In this document: positions 40,589 to 50,513 of the stretch, one piece after another
Layout of the letters: each line of letters begins with the position of its first letter
Numbering within the stretch: the stretch's first letter is position 1
Source of the DNA: Rhynchopus sp. YZ270_cl-10
Taxonomy: Eukaryota > Euglenozoa > Diplonemea > Diplonemida > Diplonemidae
Direction: 5' to 3'
Length of the DNA: 64,000 bases
Assembly: GCA_964035575.1 (NCBI GenBank)
Contig: OZ037876.1
Span: forward strand, 496,001 to 560,000
Position numbers and translations under genes: made by a program
The notes under the pieces: model-generated
The model's database searches: none
Seen by the model: only the letters and a program-made list of their open reading frames with translations
Told to the model about the DNA's origin: nothing

Positions 40589-41725
40589 CTAGTACGGCCC
40601 GGATCTTGCTTTCGAAGACGCCTTTCTCCCCTTATGCGTTGCAAGGGAGCTTACCTTCACTGCACCGATCCCTGCGGAGATGACGTCCTCTGTGTCCATC
40701 GGGGGCGCGCCGGAGGGGATTTCATCCTCGCTTACTTCTACGTCTTTTACGGTTTTGCGGCTTTCTGAGGGGAGACCTTCTCTGCCTTGGTGGCCCCATT
40801 TGGTGATGAAGCCATCCTCTCCACCGGTGAAGACGACATGAGGGTTGGAGGGAAGGGTAAGCGCAAAGCGGACAACGTCTTCGTGCCCCCCTGTCATGAC
40901 CGGCCATCCATCGATATTTTCTGCGACACCAATTTGCGCGCAACGGATTTCGCCTGCTCTGGATTCGTAACCTTCTCCGTTTACTCCCCACATCATCATG
41001 CCTTCGATAGCGCCGATTGCGTAGAGGTATTCAGTAGGGCGTTCGAAGATGCCCATAGTGTCTCCCGTATCAAGGCATCCTACGCAGACGGAATCCATGG
41101 ATGTGATGGCAACAACTTTGCTGTCATTGTAGGAGATTTGGTTCACAGCGTTCTCGGTGTTGAAAATCCAGAGGATCGCATCGTCTTCGTTCGCCGCAGT
41201 GGCGTCAGAGGCAATGAGAAGACCGTCCTCACTCCCTGTGCACACAATATTCGCCTGAGTAGGATGGAACCGCACCTTAGTAATGTCGTCCGAATGGAAC
41301 TCCTTCAGATTGTACACAGACTGCCCCATATTCCTGCTGTCATAAATGGTGATGTCTACCCCATCGCCTACTGCGAGGTACGTTCCGTCGCATGATAGAT
41401 CTCCTGATGCACGCACACTATATTGTCCGAGGGGAAGAGGGAGGCTCGTGTGCTTCATGGATCGGACGTCCCAGAGGTTGACACTCCCTGAGTCGCCGAA
41501 GGTCATCAATGCGTTGGGGTCCGCTTTGTTGAACACAATGTCTTTGATATGGTCGGTGTGTCCCTTAAGCTCGCCGACAAACTCGAGGGAATCGGTGGAG
41601 TAAAGCTTGACAGTCTGCAGGGAGTTGGAGGCAGCGATGACATTCGGTGAGCACGCCCCATCCAGAAGATAGCTCCCTTCTTCATAAGCTGTTTTCGCGC
41701 GGTGTTGGAGCTTCATGGCGGACAT
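40589..41725 (-). CDS. WD40-repeat protein, WDR89-like
   Basis: 378 residues from MSAMKLQHRAKTAYEEGSYL. The start follows an A-rich leader, and the open frame upstream is homopolymer-derived. WD repeats are visible: VKLYSTDSLEFVGELKGHTD, DPNALMTFGDSGSVNLWDVR, ANIVCTGSEDGLLIASD, WPVMTGGHEDVVRFALTLPS and HVVFTGGEDGFITKWG. The order, the length (human WDR89 has 387 residues) and the EDDAILWIFNTENAVNQI segment fit the WDR89 group, whose function is poorly known. A seven-bladed propeller used as a protein-binding platform is expected. Confidence 0.85.
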   Translation of the reverse strand: MSAMKLQHRAKTAYEEGSYLLDGACSPNVIAASNSLQTVKLYSTDSLEFVGELKGHTDHIKDIVFNKADPNALMTFGDSGSVNLWDVRSMKHTSLPLPLGQYSVRASGDLSCDGTYLAVGDGVDITIYDSRNMGQSVYNLKEFHSDDITKVRFHPTQANIVCTGSEDGLLIASDATAANEDDAILWIFNTENAVNQISYNDSKVVAITSMDSVCVGCLDTGDTMGIFERPTEYLYAIGAIEGMMMWGVNGEGYESRAGEIRCAQIGVAENIDGWPVMTGGHEDVVRFALTLPSNPHVVFTGGEDGFITKWGHQGREGLPSESRKTVKDVEVSEDEIPSGAPPMDTEDVISAGIGAVKVSSLATHKGRKASSKARSGPY

Positions 41726-42030
41726 TTTTTTTTTTTTTTTGATTTTTTTTGTGTGATTCTGAAGGGGGTTTGTAGATGGGATAGCAGCTACAAAATTTTG
41801 CATTTTACAGAATCTTGAAGGATTTTGAGGGATAAGTAAAGTGGAAAAAAGCAGCATAACGCAGAGGATGACGGATAAGGATAAAGGTGAAAATTAAAGA
41901 GAAAAAAAGAGGGGGTGACTGGGATAGGAACATTGTTTGTTGAAAATTGAAGTGCGTTTTTCGAACAAAAAAACACAAAGGAGACATTCATATAAGGGAG
42001 AGAGAGGTTGTTGTTGTTGCTTTTATTTTT

Positions 42031-42080
42031 GAAAAGTTGTCATTGTGTTAGTGTAGACACCCAGGGGGGATGAGCTCCAC
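42031..42080 (+). repeat. D-family repeat, copy 3
   Basis: GAAAAGTTGTCATTGTG, then TTAGTGTAGACACCC and GGATGAGCTCCAC. Confidence 0.85.
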
Positions 42081-42262
42081 TTTTTTACTTTTTTTTCACT
42101 GTAACCTACCGGGGTAGGCGTGACAAATTTTTTTTTTTTGAAAATTCTGGAGTCAGGCAACAAAGTTGGACACAGAACCCCCCTCCCGCTCCCTGCAGCT
42201 ATACCCCGTCATTTAGATCTAATATATTTTTTTTGAAAAAAGGGGGGGATGGGAACAGAAAA

Positions 42263-42310
42263 TTTGAAAGATGATACGGGATTCAACTTTGAAACAATGC
42301 ATCTTTCAAA
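42263..42310 (+). repeat. A-type hairpin with perfect 11-bp stem
   Basis: TTTGAAAGATG (42263-42273) and CATCTTTCAAA (42300-42310) pair perfectly around a 26-nt loop. It contains the AAGATG motif of family A. Confidence 0.7.
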
Positions 42311-42458
42311 AAAAATAGTGAAGTTGGTAAAAATATGCATACACTCTTGTGAGCATGATACACGTGAAATATCACAAGAAAACTAAAGAGAGAATTCCTT
42401 CTATGTTGAATGTGCCTCTCGTGTGCACAGACCGTTAAAGAAACTTCGTATTCGAAAG

Positions 42459-42506
42459 GTTGGTAATCAGATGACACTAAGCCGCTCTGTGCTTGGTCAC
42501 CCTTTT
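42459..42506 (+). repeat. A-family hairpin repeat, copy 5
   Basis: TTGGTAATCAGATGACACTA, then AGCCGCTCTGTGCTTGGTCACCC. Inner stem CTAAGC/GCTTGG. Confidence 0.75.
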
Positions 42507-42614
42507 AAAAAAAAACCTTGAAAAAAAAAATTGACGAACCTGAAAACTAACCAAATCACACAAATCAACCAAAATAATATCATAAACGCAAAGTTGGGCT
42601 CTGTCTCTTCGGCT

Positions 42615-42730
42615 TACCGTATTTGTACAAATTATCGTAAAAAAAGGTCGAACTTCCAAGAAAAATACTGAAAAGGTCGAGACATTACTACAGTCGAACA
42701 ACAGTATTGATAATTTGTACTAATACAGTA
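42615..42730. repeat. I-family TA-ended palindromic element, copy 2
   Basis: Termini TACCGTATTTGTACAAATTA (from 42615) and TAATTTGTACTAATACAGTA (to 42730) are inverted copies with two mismatches, TA at both ends. The core GGTCGAACTTCCAAG...CTGAAAAGGTCGA matches copy 1 at 31893-31994. Confidence 0.8.
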
Positions 42731-42978
42731 CTCTTCTTCTTGGTAAAAACAAAAAAATGATTCATCCGCAGAGAGAAAATAAAAACGGTATGAAATTGAG
42801 CAGAGGAAGAGGAAGGGGGGGGTGGACGTAGATGGACCTCACACAGCTGCAGTGCTGGTTGAAGACAAGCGTGCCCTTTTGCTCTCCTTTCCTTTCCCCT
42901 CCCCCACTCCCTCCTCCGATTTTTCATAGAGACTTTTGTGCACGGTGGACTCTTTTCTGGAAAAGGGCAACATAAAAG

Positions 42979-43030
42979 TGAAGTTGATAGTGCAAAACGC
43001 CTCTAGGGGACGCAGGCATCTGACACTCCA
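42979..43030 (+). repeat. C-family repeat, copy 3
   Basis: GAAGTTGATAGTGCAAAACG, then CCTCTAGGGGACGCAGGC. Nested arms AGTG/CACT and GCCT/AGGC. Confidence 0.75.
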
Positions 43031-43687
43031 CTTAAAAAGAGGAGTCGAAAACCGGAGAGAGTACCAACTCCCCCCTTTTTCGCAACTCCGGAATAAAGTT
43101 GCCTTTTCCCCAGAAAGAGTCCACTGTGTGCATCGCAACCCTTTGCTACCTGCTTCTACCCCATCTGTACCCGCGTACATCTCCTTTTACCCAATGAAGG
43201 GGAGGCAATCGTATTTTCGGTCCATTTGTTTTTGCATAAAACCAACCTCCAGTCTGGGCGTGTCGTTAGAAGAAAAAAATTCAAAAAAAAAAAAATTGAA
43301 GAAGGGGGGGGAAAAAAAGGTTGGTAAGATGACCTTGAGATATCTTCAAATAAATTGATAAGATGTGTCCCTGCACATCATCTTATGAAAAAAAAAGAGC
43401 TCTGGGTATTTTGCCTTTGCACAGCCAGAGATTTATCTATCGGAAAAGGAAACAGTATGTGATCAACACGTTTTATTTTGAAGGTGTGCGCGGTATTTCC
43501 TTGCAACACCATGCAAAAACATTAAAAAAAAACGAGTGTCCGGCTTAAAGGGGGTGTTTTGCGTGCAACCCCCTTCACCCACACAACAAAAAAAAAGAGG
43601 AAACATTGCAAACATAACAAAACTAGCTTTGATAGGGTACAAACCTTGCAAAACACAACGAGAAAAAAGAAAAAAGAGAAAAAAAGA

Positions 43688-43775
43688 GAAGTAGAAAGTG
43701 CAAACGCCTCACCGTACACCGGCGGACTCGGGCACTGGTTCTCCGCGGGTTATCGAACCCCAAGAGAGCAAAATA
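43688..43775 (+). repeat. C-family repeat, copy 4 (long form)
   Basis: GAAGTAGAAAGTGCAAACGC leads to a 3' hairpin GGGTT-ATCG-AACCC at 43747-43760, aligned with GGGCT-ATCA-AGCCC in copy 6. Confidence 0.8.
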
Positions 43776-44254
43776 CGAGGTGTCACATGCTGTCCATAAG
43801 GGCAGAGCGAAAGCGAACAGCAAAAACGACAATAAAAGGGGCGTGAGGGAAAATGAAAAACACTGTGAGACTGCGTAACGGCGTGACACCAGGGGCTTAT
43901 ATAGGGGTAAATCCCAGGATTCGACCAGGATTCAACAAAAATCCCCAAAACCAAAATAAGCCCCTGGCTAACACCATTTTCAACAAAAAATATAGAAAAA
44001 AAGGGGGGGAGAAAGTTGTCTCAAATGAAAGAGGGGAGAGGGAACAGTAGACTCTTCACTTCGAGAAAAGGCAAACTTAGCATACTTTGAAAAAAAAAGG
44101 GTGTAGTGCAGTTTCTTCGATACAAAGAATAATACGGTGTTTTGCCGCAAAATTTCCCTCTCATCCCCTATAAGAGATCAACATCAACATCAACATCACG
44201 CAATGGGGTTTTTTTTGTCAAAAAAGATAAGATAAGAAGAAAAGAAAAGCTGCT

Positions 44255-44290
44255 CAGATGGACTTAAGCCTCGCGTGCTTAGTCACTTTT
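44255..44290 (+). repeat. A-family hairpin repeat, copy 6
   Basis: CAGATGGACTTAAGCCTCGC then GTGCTTAGTCACTTTT. Inner stem TAAGC/GCTTA. Confidence 0.75.
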
Positions 44291-44694
44291 ATTGTTTCAT
44301 ATACATTCTTTTTCTAATGAAAAGAAGGTACAGAGGGTGCTAAAGAAGTACCCTTGCTTTTTTTTGTTTGTGTTTGTTGTGGTTATGATAACAAAGTGGA
44401 CTCGTTTATTTTTTTTTTTCTCTTTAGCAAATAATGCAGTGCTTAGTCACTTTTAAAAAAATGCATTTTCTGCCTTTCCCTCAAAAAAAAATCACGCAAA
44501 ATATGGTTTTTCTCCCATTCTGCAATCGGTCCCTCTTTTTTTGCCACAAATCACCACAGTATTCGTTTTCCTTTTCTCCACATCTTTGAAGTACAAAGCC
44601 ATATCGTGACAATGTACCAAGTCTGTTCCCAGATCACGGGGGGTTTTTTTTTTGAAAAAAAATAATATGACCACAGATCACGTGGAAACAAAAG

Positions 44695-44803
44695 TTGACT
44701 TGAAATACAAAGCCCTCTCGTGAACAGTGTACCTTGGTACATGAGTGTCGCACCGTCCCAACCATGCGGTCCTACATCCATTTCGCGATTGACCACCTGA
44801 TAT
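44695..44803 (+). repeat. Long B repeat, copy 4
   Basis: The 5' part is TTGACTTGAAATACAAAGCC, then CTCTCGTGAACAGTG and the palindrome GTACCTTGGTAC. The 3' part (J segment) is ATGCGGTCCTACATCCATTT with a CATCTGATAT-like end. The full unit aligns over about 110 bp with 53213-53322. Confidence 0.85.
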
Positions 44804-45010
44804 TTATAAAAAATAATGCCAGCAAATGCAAACACCCACCCACCTCACCCCTTATAGAATACTGTGAGGTAGATGGCACTTCTCTTTTTCTCATCCCTTC
44901 CTCTGTTCTCTCTCCTTTTACCGACTATATCACTTGACTTCTACACAAACATGCCGTCTCCACGGAGGCTTTTTCGACACTTTTTTTTTAACCTTTTTTT
45001 GCTTCAATAA

Positions 45011-45850
45011 TCACTGCACTGTCGCTTCGCTTACGCTGGGGGAAGGTGGGGATACTGCGAATCGTTTAGGTGTTTCGTCGTCTGCGAATTTCTTCAACGC
45101 GAAGGCTGTCACACTTGTAGAGGCTTTGTACGAAGGAGGGGGTGGTTGACCTTGCGACATCGACCGAAGCGACGACACCGGGATCGCCATATGCTGGGGC
45201 GATTTTGTACGCACCCCAGCACCACCCGCCCCACGCGCACCAACACCCTTAGCCTTCCCACCCCTCTGCCCCACCGAAAAGCTATTATTCGACAACACAA
45301 ACTTCCCACTCCCAAACAACGGCACCGAGACCGGGGTGCCCTGCCCTGCCTTTTCCCTTTCCATCGCCCGCACCTCTTCCGCTTCTTTCTTAGCAAGTTG
45401 TTTCTCCAGCTGTTCTACCGTTGCATGCCGAGATGAAGTAGGGAGTGACTCCACTGTCAGAACGTTTGGTGGAAGTGGGCAGGAAGGGAGCATTTCAACG
45501 ATCATAGGACTGTGCGATCTGGTTCGGGTCTCGCTTTTGCGTGGAGGGGCGACTCTTGGCGGCGGCTGCCGAAGTACCTTACAGGCAAGCCCACGGAGTT
45601 CCCGATCCACCAGCTGGCGTTGTTCGGTTGCAACCATCTCCAACAGCATTGTCCTTGCATTCCACTCACGGTCTTCTGAACGTTTCCTCCGCACCACCTC
45701 CTCCTGCGTGAGGCTCTGCACCGTGGGTGCCACAACCTCTGTCCGAGGCTGCGGCTGTGTGGCAGCAAAGCGTGCCCCCGACCCATTGCTCCTCGCTGTC
45801 CCCGAGTGCGACGCGCTTCTCTGATACGCAGGGCCGAAGTCGAGACGCAT
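45011..45850 (-). CDS. Basic coiled-coil protein of unknown function
   Basis: 279 residues from MRLDFGPAYQRSASHSGTAR, with the start chosen at the first Met of compositionally normal sequence. It is rich in Arg, Ser and Pro. A helix with heptad features (EEVVRRKRSEDREWNARTML, then LLEMVATEQRQLVDRELRGL) and a second one (ATVEQLEKQLAKKEAEEVRA) flank Pro/Arg linkers. The C-terminal 90 residues are Gly/Ser-rich. There is no membrane segment or known domain. Such low-complexity coiled-coil proteins are often cytoskeletal in euglenozoans; that is inference. Confidence 0.72.
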   Translation of the reverse strand: MRLDFGPAYQRSASHSGTARSNGSGARFAATQPQPRTEVVAPTVQSLTQEEVVRRKRSEDREWNARTMLLEMVATEQRQLVDRELRGLACKVLRQPPPRVAPPRKSETRTRSHSPMIVEMLPSCPLPPNVLTVESLPTSSRHATVEQLEKQLAKKEAEEVRAMEREKAGQGTPVSVPLFGSGKFVLSNNSFSVGQRGGKAKGVGARGAGGAGVRTKSPQHMAIPVSSLRSMSQGQPPPPSYKASTSVTAFALKKFADDETPKRFAVSPPSPSVSEATVQ

Positions 45851-46165
45851 GGTAAAGTGTGTATCTTTGTTTTTTTTTGTCAAAAATGTTTTGTTTCCCC
45901 ACCCCCCCGCCTTGGTTGTAAAATGGGGGAAGAAAGGGGGGAAAGGGGGGGGGGAGAAATACTCAGTTGGAGGTAGATGTGTTTTGGGTAGGTGAAAGAG
46001 AGAGAGAAAAGAGAAGATGGTTCAGAGTAACTATGACTATTTTCGTGAATTAAGACCCTTCATCACAAAGTTAAAAGGAACGAATTGGTTATCATCAGAA
46101 CTCGGGTGTTGTGCGGTGTTACATTCTAAGGCATTACATCGTGCGGCAGGTTGATGCTGTAGGCT

Positions 46166-46228
46166 CACGTCTGATATGCCCTACCCCACTTCCTCTCATC
46201 GGTCAGACGAACGGGATCATTGCAGGCA
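46166..46228 (+). repeat. K-family hairpin repeat, copy 2
   Basis: CGTCTGA (46168-46174) and TCAGACG (46203-46209) enclose TATGCCCTACCCCACTTCC, aligned with 18291-18352. Confidence 0.8.
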
Positions 46229-46254
46229 CAGGGTCATCCAACAGTAAGAAAAAG

Positions 46255-46307
46255 AGTTGAAAGTGCAAACGTCTCAACGGGATCATTGCATGTCTAGTAC
46301 ATGCACC
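46255..46307 (+). repeat. C-family repeat, copy 5
   Basis: AGTTGAAAGTGCAAACGTCT, then a perfect hairpin TGCATGT-CTAGT-ACATGCA. Confidence 0.7.
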
Positions 46308-46720
46308 AAAGTCTTTACAAAGTACAATGTGACCTTCGACCACACCAAAAACTCTTGTGGAGATTGATCACGGCAAGAAGACGACGGACCGCAGAATATG
46401 GTCTACATAAATAACAAAGGGGGATGGGGGCATGTGAAACTTTTTATGAAGTGAAACAAAAAATGCCTCGTCTGATTGTAGGCGAAGCGAGAGCTAATGT
46501 GGGGAGTAACAGAAACCATGACTTCTGTTTTGAGAATGCATGTGTTTTGAAAGGAGGGAAACATCCTGTTTGGAGTGTCTGGGAGTTGTCTATTGAGACG
46601 TACTTTGCACACAGATGACGTGCAGAAAGCTTCCCAAGAGAGACTGCGACAAATGCCACTTTGAATAATAAAACGCAATGATAAATAGTAACACGAACGG
46701 GAAAATTGCATACATTTTAC

Positions 46721-46775
46721 AGATGAATGCAATTCAGGCGTGCACATACGAAAAACTAATGTGCGCAATTCATCT
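46721..46775 (+). repeat. Two-tier hairpin with AGATGA-type outer stem
   Basis: Outer arms AGATGAAT (46721-46728) and ATTCATCT (46768-46775); inner arms GCACAT (46742-46747) and ATGTGC (46759-46764). Confidence 0.65.
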
Positions 46776-46987
46776 GCACGCACTATAAAAGAAATTGAGC
46801 AAAACCCCGTTCATATGAACGAAGCAGACAAACCAAAAGAGGGTTTGCAAACGGGGCCGAAAAGACAAGAAAACAAAGTTGAACTATGCACAGAGATCAT
46901 TTCAGAAATCAACAGCATAAAAGGCTCGAGTTGCTGCAATAGCGGAGTCACCATGTGAACCCCTGAACACCATTCCCTTGCGCATCT

Positions 46988-47653
46988 TTACTGCTTCCAC
47001 GAGAAGCCGTTCGCAGTGAAGGAGTTGCCAACAGAGTCGTCCGTGACAATGCACTGGAAGTTCTGGCCAGTTGACACAATGTCTAAGGAAGAAGAAATCT
47101 TGGAGGAGGCCCTGAACTGGAGGGATCCTGCAGCAGACATGGCAGTAGCAGTGTCGCTGCTGATGGAGATGCTCGAGTTGTAGAACACCTTTGCTGTCTG
47201 TCCTCCGAAGTCGGCCACTCCAGAATAGTAGATGGAGGTGACTGCGTCAAGCAAGGCTCCTGCTGTGAACTGGAAGGTGCCGAACACTAACATCCTAGGC
47301 GTGGTCAGTGCAGCAACTTCGCTGCTCAGCTCAAGGGTTCCCGACGCACTAACCTGGACAGCAGCTGACACAATCAGCGAGTTGAACACACGAAGATGCG
47401 ACTTGTAGGTATCTTTAGAAAGGGCTCCGATAATCAACACCCTAACGTGTGTCGGCTGCACAATCACAATGGTCTCGTCCACCCCCGCATCCCAGTCCTG
47501 GTAAATCGACACATCGTCGTCTGCTCCCGGCACACCTGCGGGGTGCCAGTTGCTCGCTGTCGCCCACTGGTTGTCTTTCGCAAGCCCAGTCCACGTCACT
47601 TCAGCACAGTGGGTCGCGACAACGACAGACAGAAGTGCAAGTGTGCGCATCAT
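46988..47653 (-). CDS. Small secreted beta-rich protein with bacterial-adhesin-like N-terminal motif
   Basis: 221 residues. The signal peptide MMRTLALLSVVVATHC is followed by VTWTGLAKDNQWATASNW with HPAGVPGADDDVSIY, the WTG...ASNW..GVPG..DDV pattern found at the start of many bacterial autotransporter and secreted beta-helix repeats. The rest is Ser/Thr/Ala/Val-rich with short beta-strand periodicity (LRVFNSLIVSAAVQVSASGT) and Asn-linked glycosylation sites (YNSSIS). The protein is short for the bacterial families, so it may be a single small solenoid. It is secreted or surface-bound. A bacterial origin by transfer is possible but unproven. Confidence 0.78.
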   Translation of the reverse strand: MMRTLALLSVVVATHCAEVTWTGLAKDNQWATASNWHPAGVPGADDDVSIYQDWDAGVDETIVIVQPTHVRVLIIGALSKDTYKSHLRVFNSLIVSAAVQVSASGTLELSSEVAALTTPRMLVFGTFQFTAGALLDAVTSIYYSGVADFGGQTAKVFYNSSISISSDTATAMSAAGSLQFRASSKISSSLDIVSTGQNFQCIVTDDSVGNSFTANGFSWKQ

Positions 47654-48079
47654 TTTGAAAGTGTTGTGGAGTGTTGAGGAAGAGGACAAATTCTGAAGAT
47701 GTCAGAGGGTGTGTGGAGAAGGTGAGGAGGAGGGTGGAGTGGAGAGGTGGAGGTGCAAAGCAACACTGCAACGTTGCTTGGATGTATCTCAGAGGGGACA
47801 CGTCGACCTCTGGGGCATGGGAGAGGGGTAAGAAAGAGTACATAATATGAGGGCTGGAGAGATTGATGAGATTCTTTTTTTTTTTTAAAAGCTAGGCATG
47901 CCTAGCTAGCATCCAAACACCCTCTCAAGAAGAAAAGAAAAACAAGAAAAGTTACCCCAAAAAAATAGGGTAAAAAAAAAAAAGAGAAAGGGAGGGTGAC
48001 CCAACAAGGAAGATAAAACGCATGTATTTATGTTGAAGGCGCTCATTTTTTTGTTCTTTTTCGGACCAGCACAACTATG

Positions 48080-48120
48080 TGACTTGAAATACAACGCCTT
48101 CTTGACAGTTGTACCAAATA
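48080..48120 (+). repeat. B-family repeat, copy 5
   Basis: TGACTTGAAATACAACGCC, then TTCTTGACAGTTGTACCAAAT. Confidence 0.75.
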
Positions 48121-48214
48121 CAAAAGGGAATGCTCTGGAAACGTTTTCTTTAAATGATCACAAACCCTTGGGGTGAGGGATTGCACCCCCTATGGTGGTG
48201 AAGAAAAAAAACTT

Positions 48215-48253
48215 GGTTAATATGAACCTAAGCCTCACGTAATTGATCACCTT
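48215..48253 (+). repeat. A-family repeat, copy 7
   Basis: GGTTAATATGAACCTAAGCC, then TCACGTAATTGATCACCTT. The inner stem is degraded and the outer 3' arm is kept. Confidence 0.7.
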
Positions 48254-48423
48254 ACCCACCCTTGAGGAAAAGGTAAAACCAGAAAAAATATGGATTTTGT
48301 AAAAAAACACCAAACTTCGAAGGGGGCTGTATGCTGTATCGATGTGGGCTGAAATATGATTTAGGTATTCTTTGATGGAGTTTTCCATCAGCGCTCCTTT
48401 TTTTTTTGTTGCATTATTTTTTT

Positions 48424-48470
48424 TGAAAACTTGGTTGTTTTTAGTGTAGACACCCGAAGATGAACTCCAC
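48424..48470 (+). repeat. D-family repeat, copy 4
   Basis: TGAAAACTTGGTTGTTTTT, then AGTGTAGACACCCGAAG and ATGAACTCCAC. On the coding strand the arms CATC and GGTG enclose a UUCG loop. Confidence 0.85.
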
Positions 48471-48902
48471 GGTATATTTTTCTTTAGAGGGCAATGAGGT
48501 GGTCTAGTGGGGTTGGGGGAGAAAAAAAAAAGAGAGAAAAGTTTATTTAGGCGGTGTCCTTTGTGTTGGTTTTTTGTATCCCTTCATTTTTGCCCTCAAA
48601 AAACAAACGCTGGAATGGCTTCTGAGAAAGAAGGCCTACTTCTTCCAGCGGAATAAGGTGCAATACTGCGAGAGACAATAAAAAAAATCACCGGACTGAC
48701 CTAAGAAAATGTAAGTAAAAAACAACAACAACAACAAGAAAGCTTTTTTGAGTCTGCTGAACCACGTAGGTGTAATCCAAGCTACCCCTTTGCTTTAAGT
48801 CGTCCAACTGATATCTTGAGAAACACAACCAGGAAAGAGAGAAAAGAAAAAGAATAGCTGTCTTTGTCGTTGAAACACAGCCAAAAAAAATAGTGAGGGA
48901 AA

Positions 48903-48969
48903 TAGAAACATAACACTCATCACACGAAAAAACCCCATGGGAGAGAGGTTGTGGTGAAACGCACACACC
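48903..48969 (+). repeat. E-family repeat, copy 2
   Basis: TAGAAACATAACACTCATCA, then CCCCATGGGAGAGAGG and TTGTGGTGAAACGCACACAC. Confidence 0.75.
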
Positions 48970-49740
48970 TCGACCTGTTTTGGTGAGGCATGGCTCTGCA
49001 GCGCGGTTTATCCCTAGAACCGCAAAAGTGTGTTCAAAATGTTTTGCTTCTATTTCCTCCTTCATTTCATGAGGCGACATATAAAAAAAAAACACAAAAA
49101 AGCTAGTATAGCGCAGGAAGAGGAAAGCTACGCTTATTTTTTTTTTTTCTTTCATTTTTTTTTTTTATTCAAAAGTACAGAAAACCGTTGTAACATAAAA
49201 CAAAACAAAGCCGTTAGCCAGGCTTTGGTACGACACTGGAACCCTTTACCCTTTTCCCTTTGAACAGAATTTGTGTATTCTGCACGTTCAGTGAATGCGT
49301 TCTGGGAAAGGCTCCAGGGCTACGTTGAAAAAAACAAAAAACTAAAAAACAAAAAAAAGGCTTATTAAAAGGGTGTATATGACCCTCGTACACACATACA
49401 TCTTTTAAAGAAACCGTAAAGAGCTCACTTCTTTAACCTTTGCCTTCAAAATAGAGTATGCAGGCACAACTCTTTAAAGTAAAACAAAGGAAATTACACT
49501 CAAGAGAGCTGAACTATAAAAATATAAAAGCAAAATGCAGTGAAGGCAAGGGATGTTAGGCAAGGTGTATAGTCGTAGTGTACGTTCAAAAAAAAAATTG
49601 GGGAAATACAAAAAAAGGCTTGAAAAAGTGAATATGCCTCTCACACACATTTTATCAATACATTCTTTATTTTGGGACAGAAGGTTGCACAGATACTGTA
49701 CATTAAGCAGAGAAAGGAAAAAGGGGGGGGAAAGAGAATA

Positions 49741-49781
49741 GTTTGTAAGATGAACTTAAGTCTCTTGTGCTCAGTCACCTT
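49741..49781 (+). repeat. A-family repeat, copy 8
   Basis: GTTTGTAAGATGAACTTAAG, then TCTCTTGTGCTCAGTCACCTT. Confidence 0.8.
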
Positions 49782-50331
49782 GAAAAAAATGGGGAGTAGG
49801 GGAAGGAAAAGATTTGGCTTACACGAGGCACGCCACATCCCTTGAAGACAGAAGCACACAGGGCAATGCACGCGACCATGAATAGAGGAGAAAAAAAGCT
49901 GGTATCAATGTCAATTCGAAATCAGCTTTTGTCATTCCTCTTTGAGGGTCGCAGTGCTTCGAAGCCCTTCCATACTACAAAGCTTAACAGTTTTTTTTTT
50001 TCTCTAAATGCACACATCCTTTATTTTCCAAAATCAAGAAATATTTTGAAGTAAAAACAAAAATCTGATGACATGAACTGCACTAAGAGGTGAATCTACG
50101 CATCGATTTTTTTAAATTCAAAGCTTCAAGTAATGAACGAAGGATCGATGCAAAGAGAAAAAAAAACAAACAAACAAAACAAAAGCCATAAAAAAAAACT
50201 GACAAGAAAGATATTGCTTACAGGGGGAGTGAAAAAAAAAATGCGTCAAAGACGACTTAACCGGGCACACATCTTACAAAAGGGGTTTATGGTTTTGCAA
50301 AACGAAAAAAAAAAAAAAATGATAAAATATT

Positions 50332-50366
50332 GGAAAGATGAAAAAGCCTCTCATGCTTAGTCATTT
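50332..50366 (+). repeat. A-family repeat, copy 9 (diverged)
   Basis: GGAAAGATGAAAAAGCCTC, then TCATGCTTAGTCATTT. The loop region and 3' inner arm are kept. Confidence 0.7.
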
Positions 50367-50431
50367 AGTAACCAAACAACGTACACAGAAGAATAAAAAA
50401 ACCCCACACCACAAAGTTGAAGAAAGAGAAG

Positions 50432-50513
50432 GTGAAATGAAAAAACGCCTCTGGGACACAAGCACTGATGCTTCCGTGGGCTATCAAGCCCCGAAGTGCA
50501 CTGTACGGAGTTT
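50432..50513 (+). repeat. C-family repeat, copy 6 (long form)
   Basis: GTGAAATGAAAAAACGCCTC leads to GCACTGATGCTTCCGT and the hairpin GGGCT-ATCA-AGCCC (50478-50491). Confidence 0.8.

Larger units (their letters stand above)
41726..45010. other. 3.3-kb gene-poor, repeat-rich stretch
   Basis: No gene is established. It holds repeats D (42031-42080), A (42459-42506, 44255-44290), an 11-bp-stem hairpin (42263-42310), an I element (42615-42730), C (42979-43030, 43688-43775) and long B (44695-44803). A minus-strand open end at about 42839-42957 after a TTTTCCAG could be a terminal exon, but no partner exon was found. Confidence 0.6.
45851..46987. other. Intergenic stretch with K and C repeats and a large hairpin
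   Basis: Contains a K repeat (46166-46228), a C repeat (46255-46307) and a two-tier inverted repeat at 46721-46775. Open frames here are short and overlap the repeats. Confidence 0.6.

Noticed and set aside
42839-43180. Possible terminal exon of a minus-strand gene (Lys/Glu/Ser-rich end after TTTTCCAG)
   Set aside because: No upstream exon with a GTATG donor could be matched, and a C repeat covers the 5' part.
43725-43765. tRNA-like T arm GGGTTATCGAACCC
   Set aside because: Four-base loop and no acceptor or anticodon arms; it belongs to the C-family hairpin.
46403-46783. Minus-strand frame of 126 codons
   Set aside because: Composition unlike the genes here. It crosses a hairpin and C-like sequence and has no recognisable domain.
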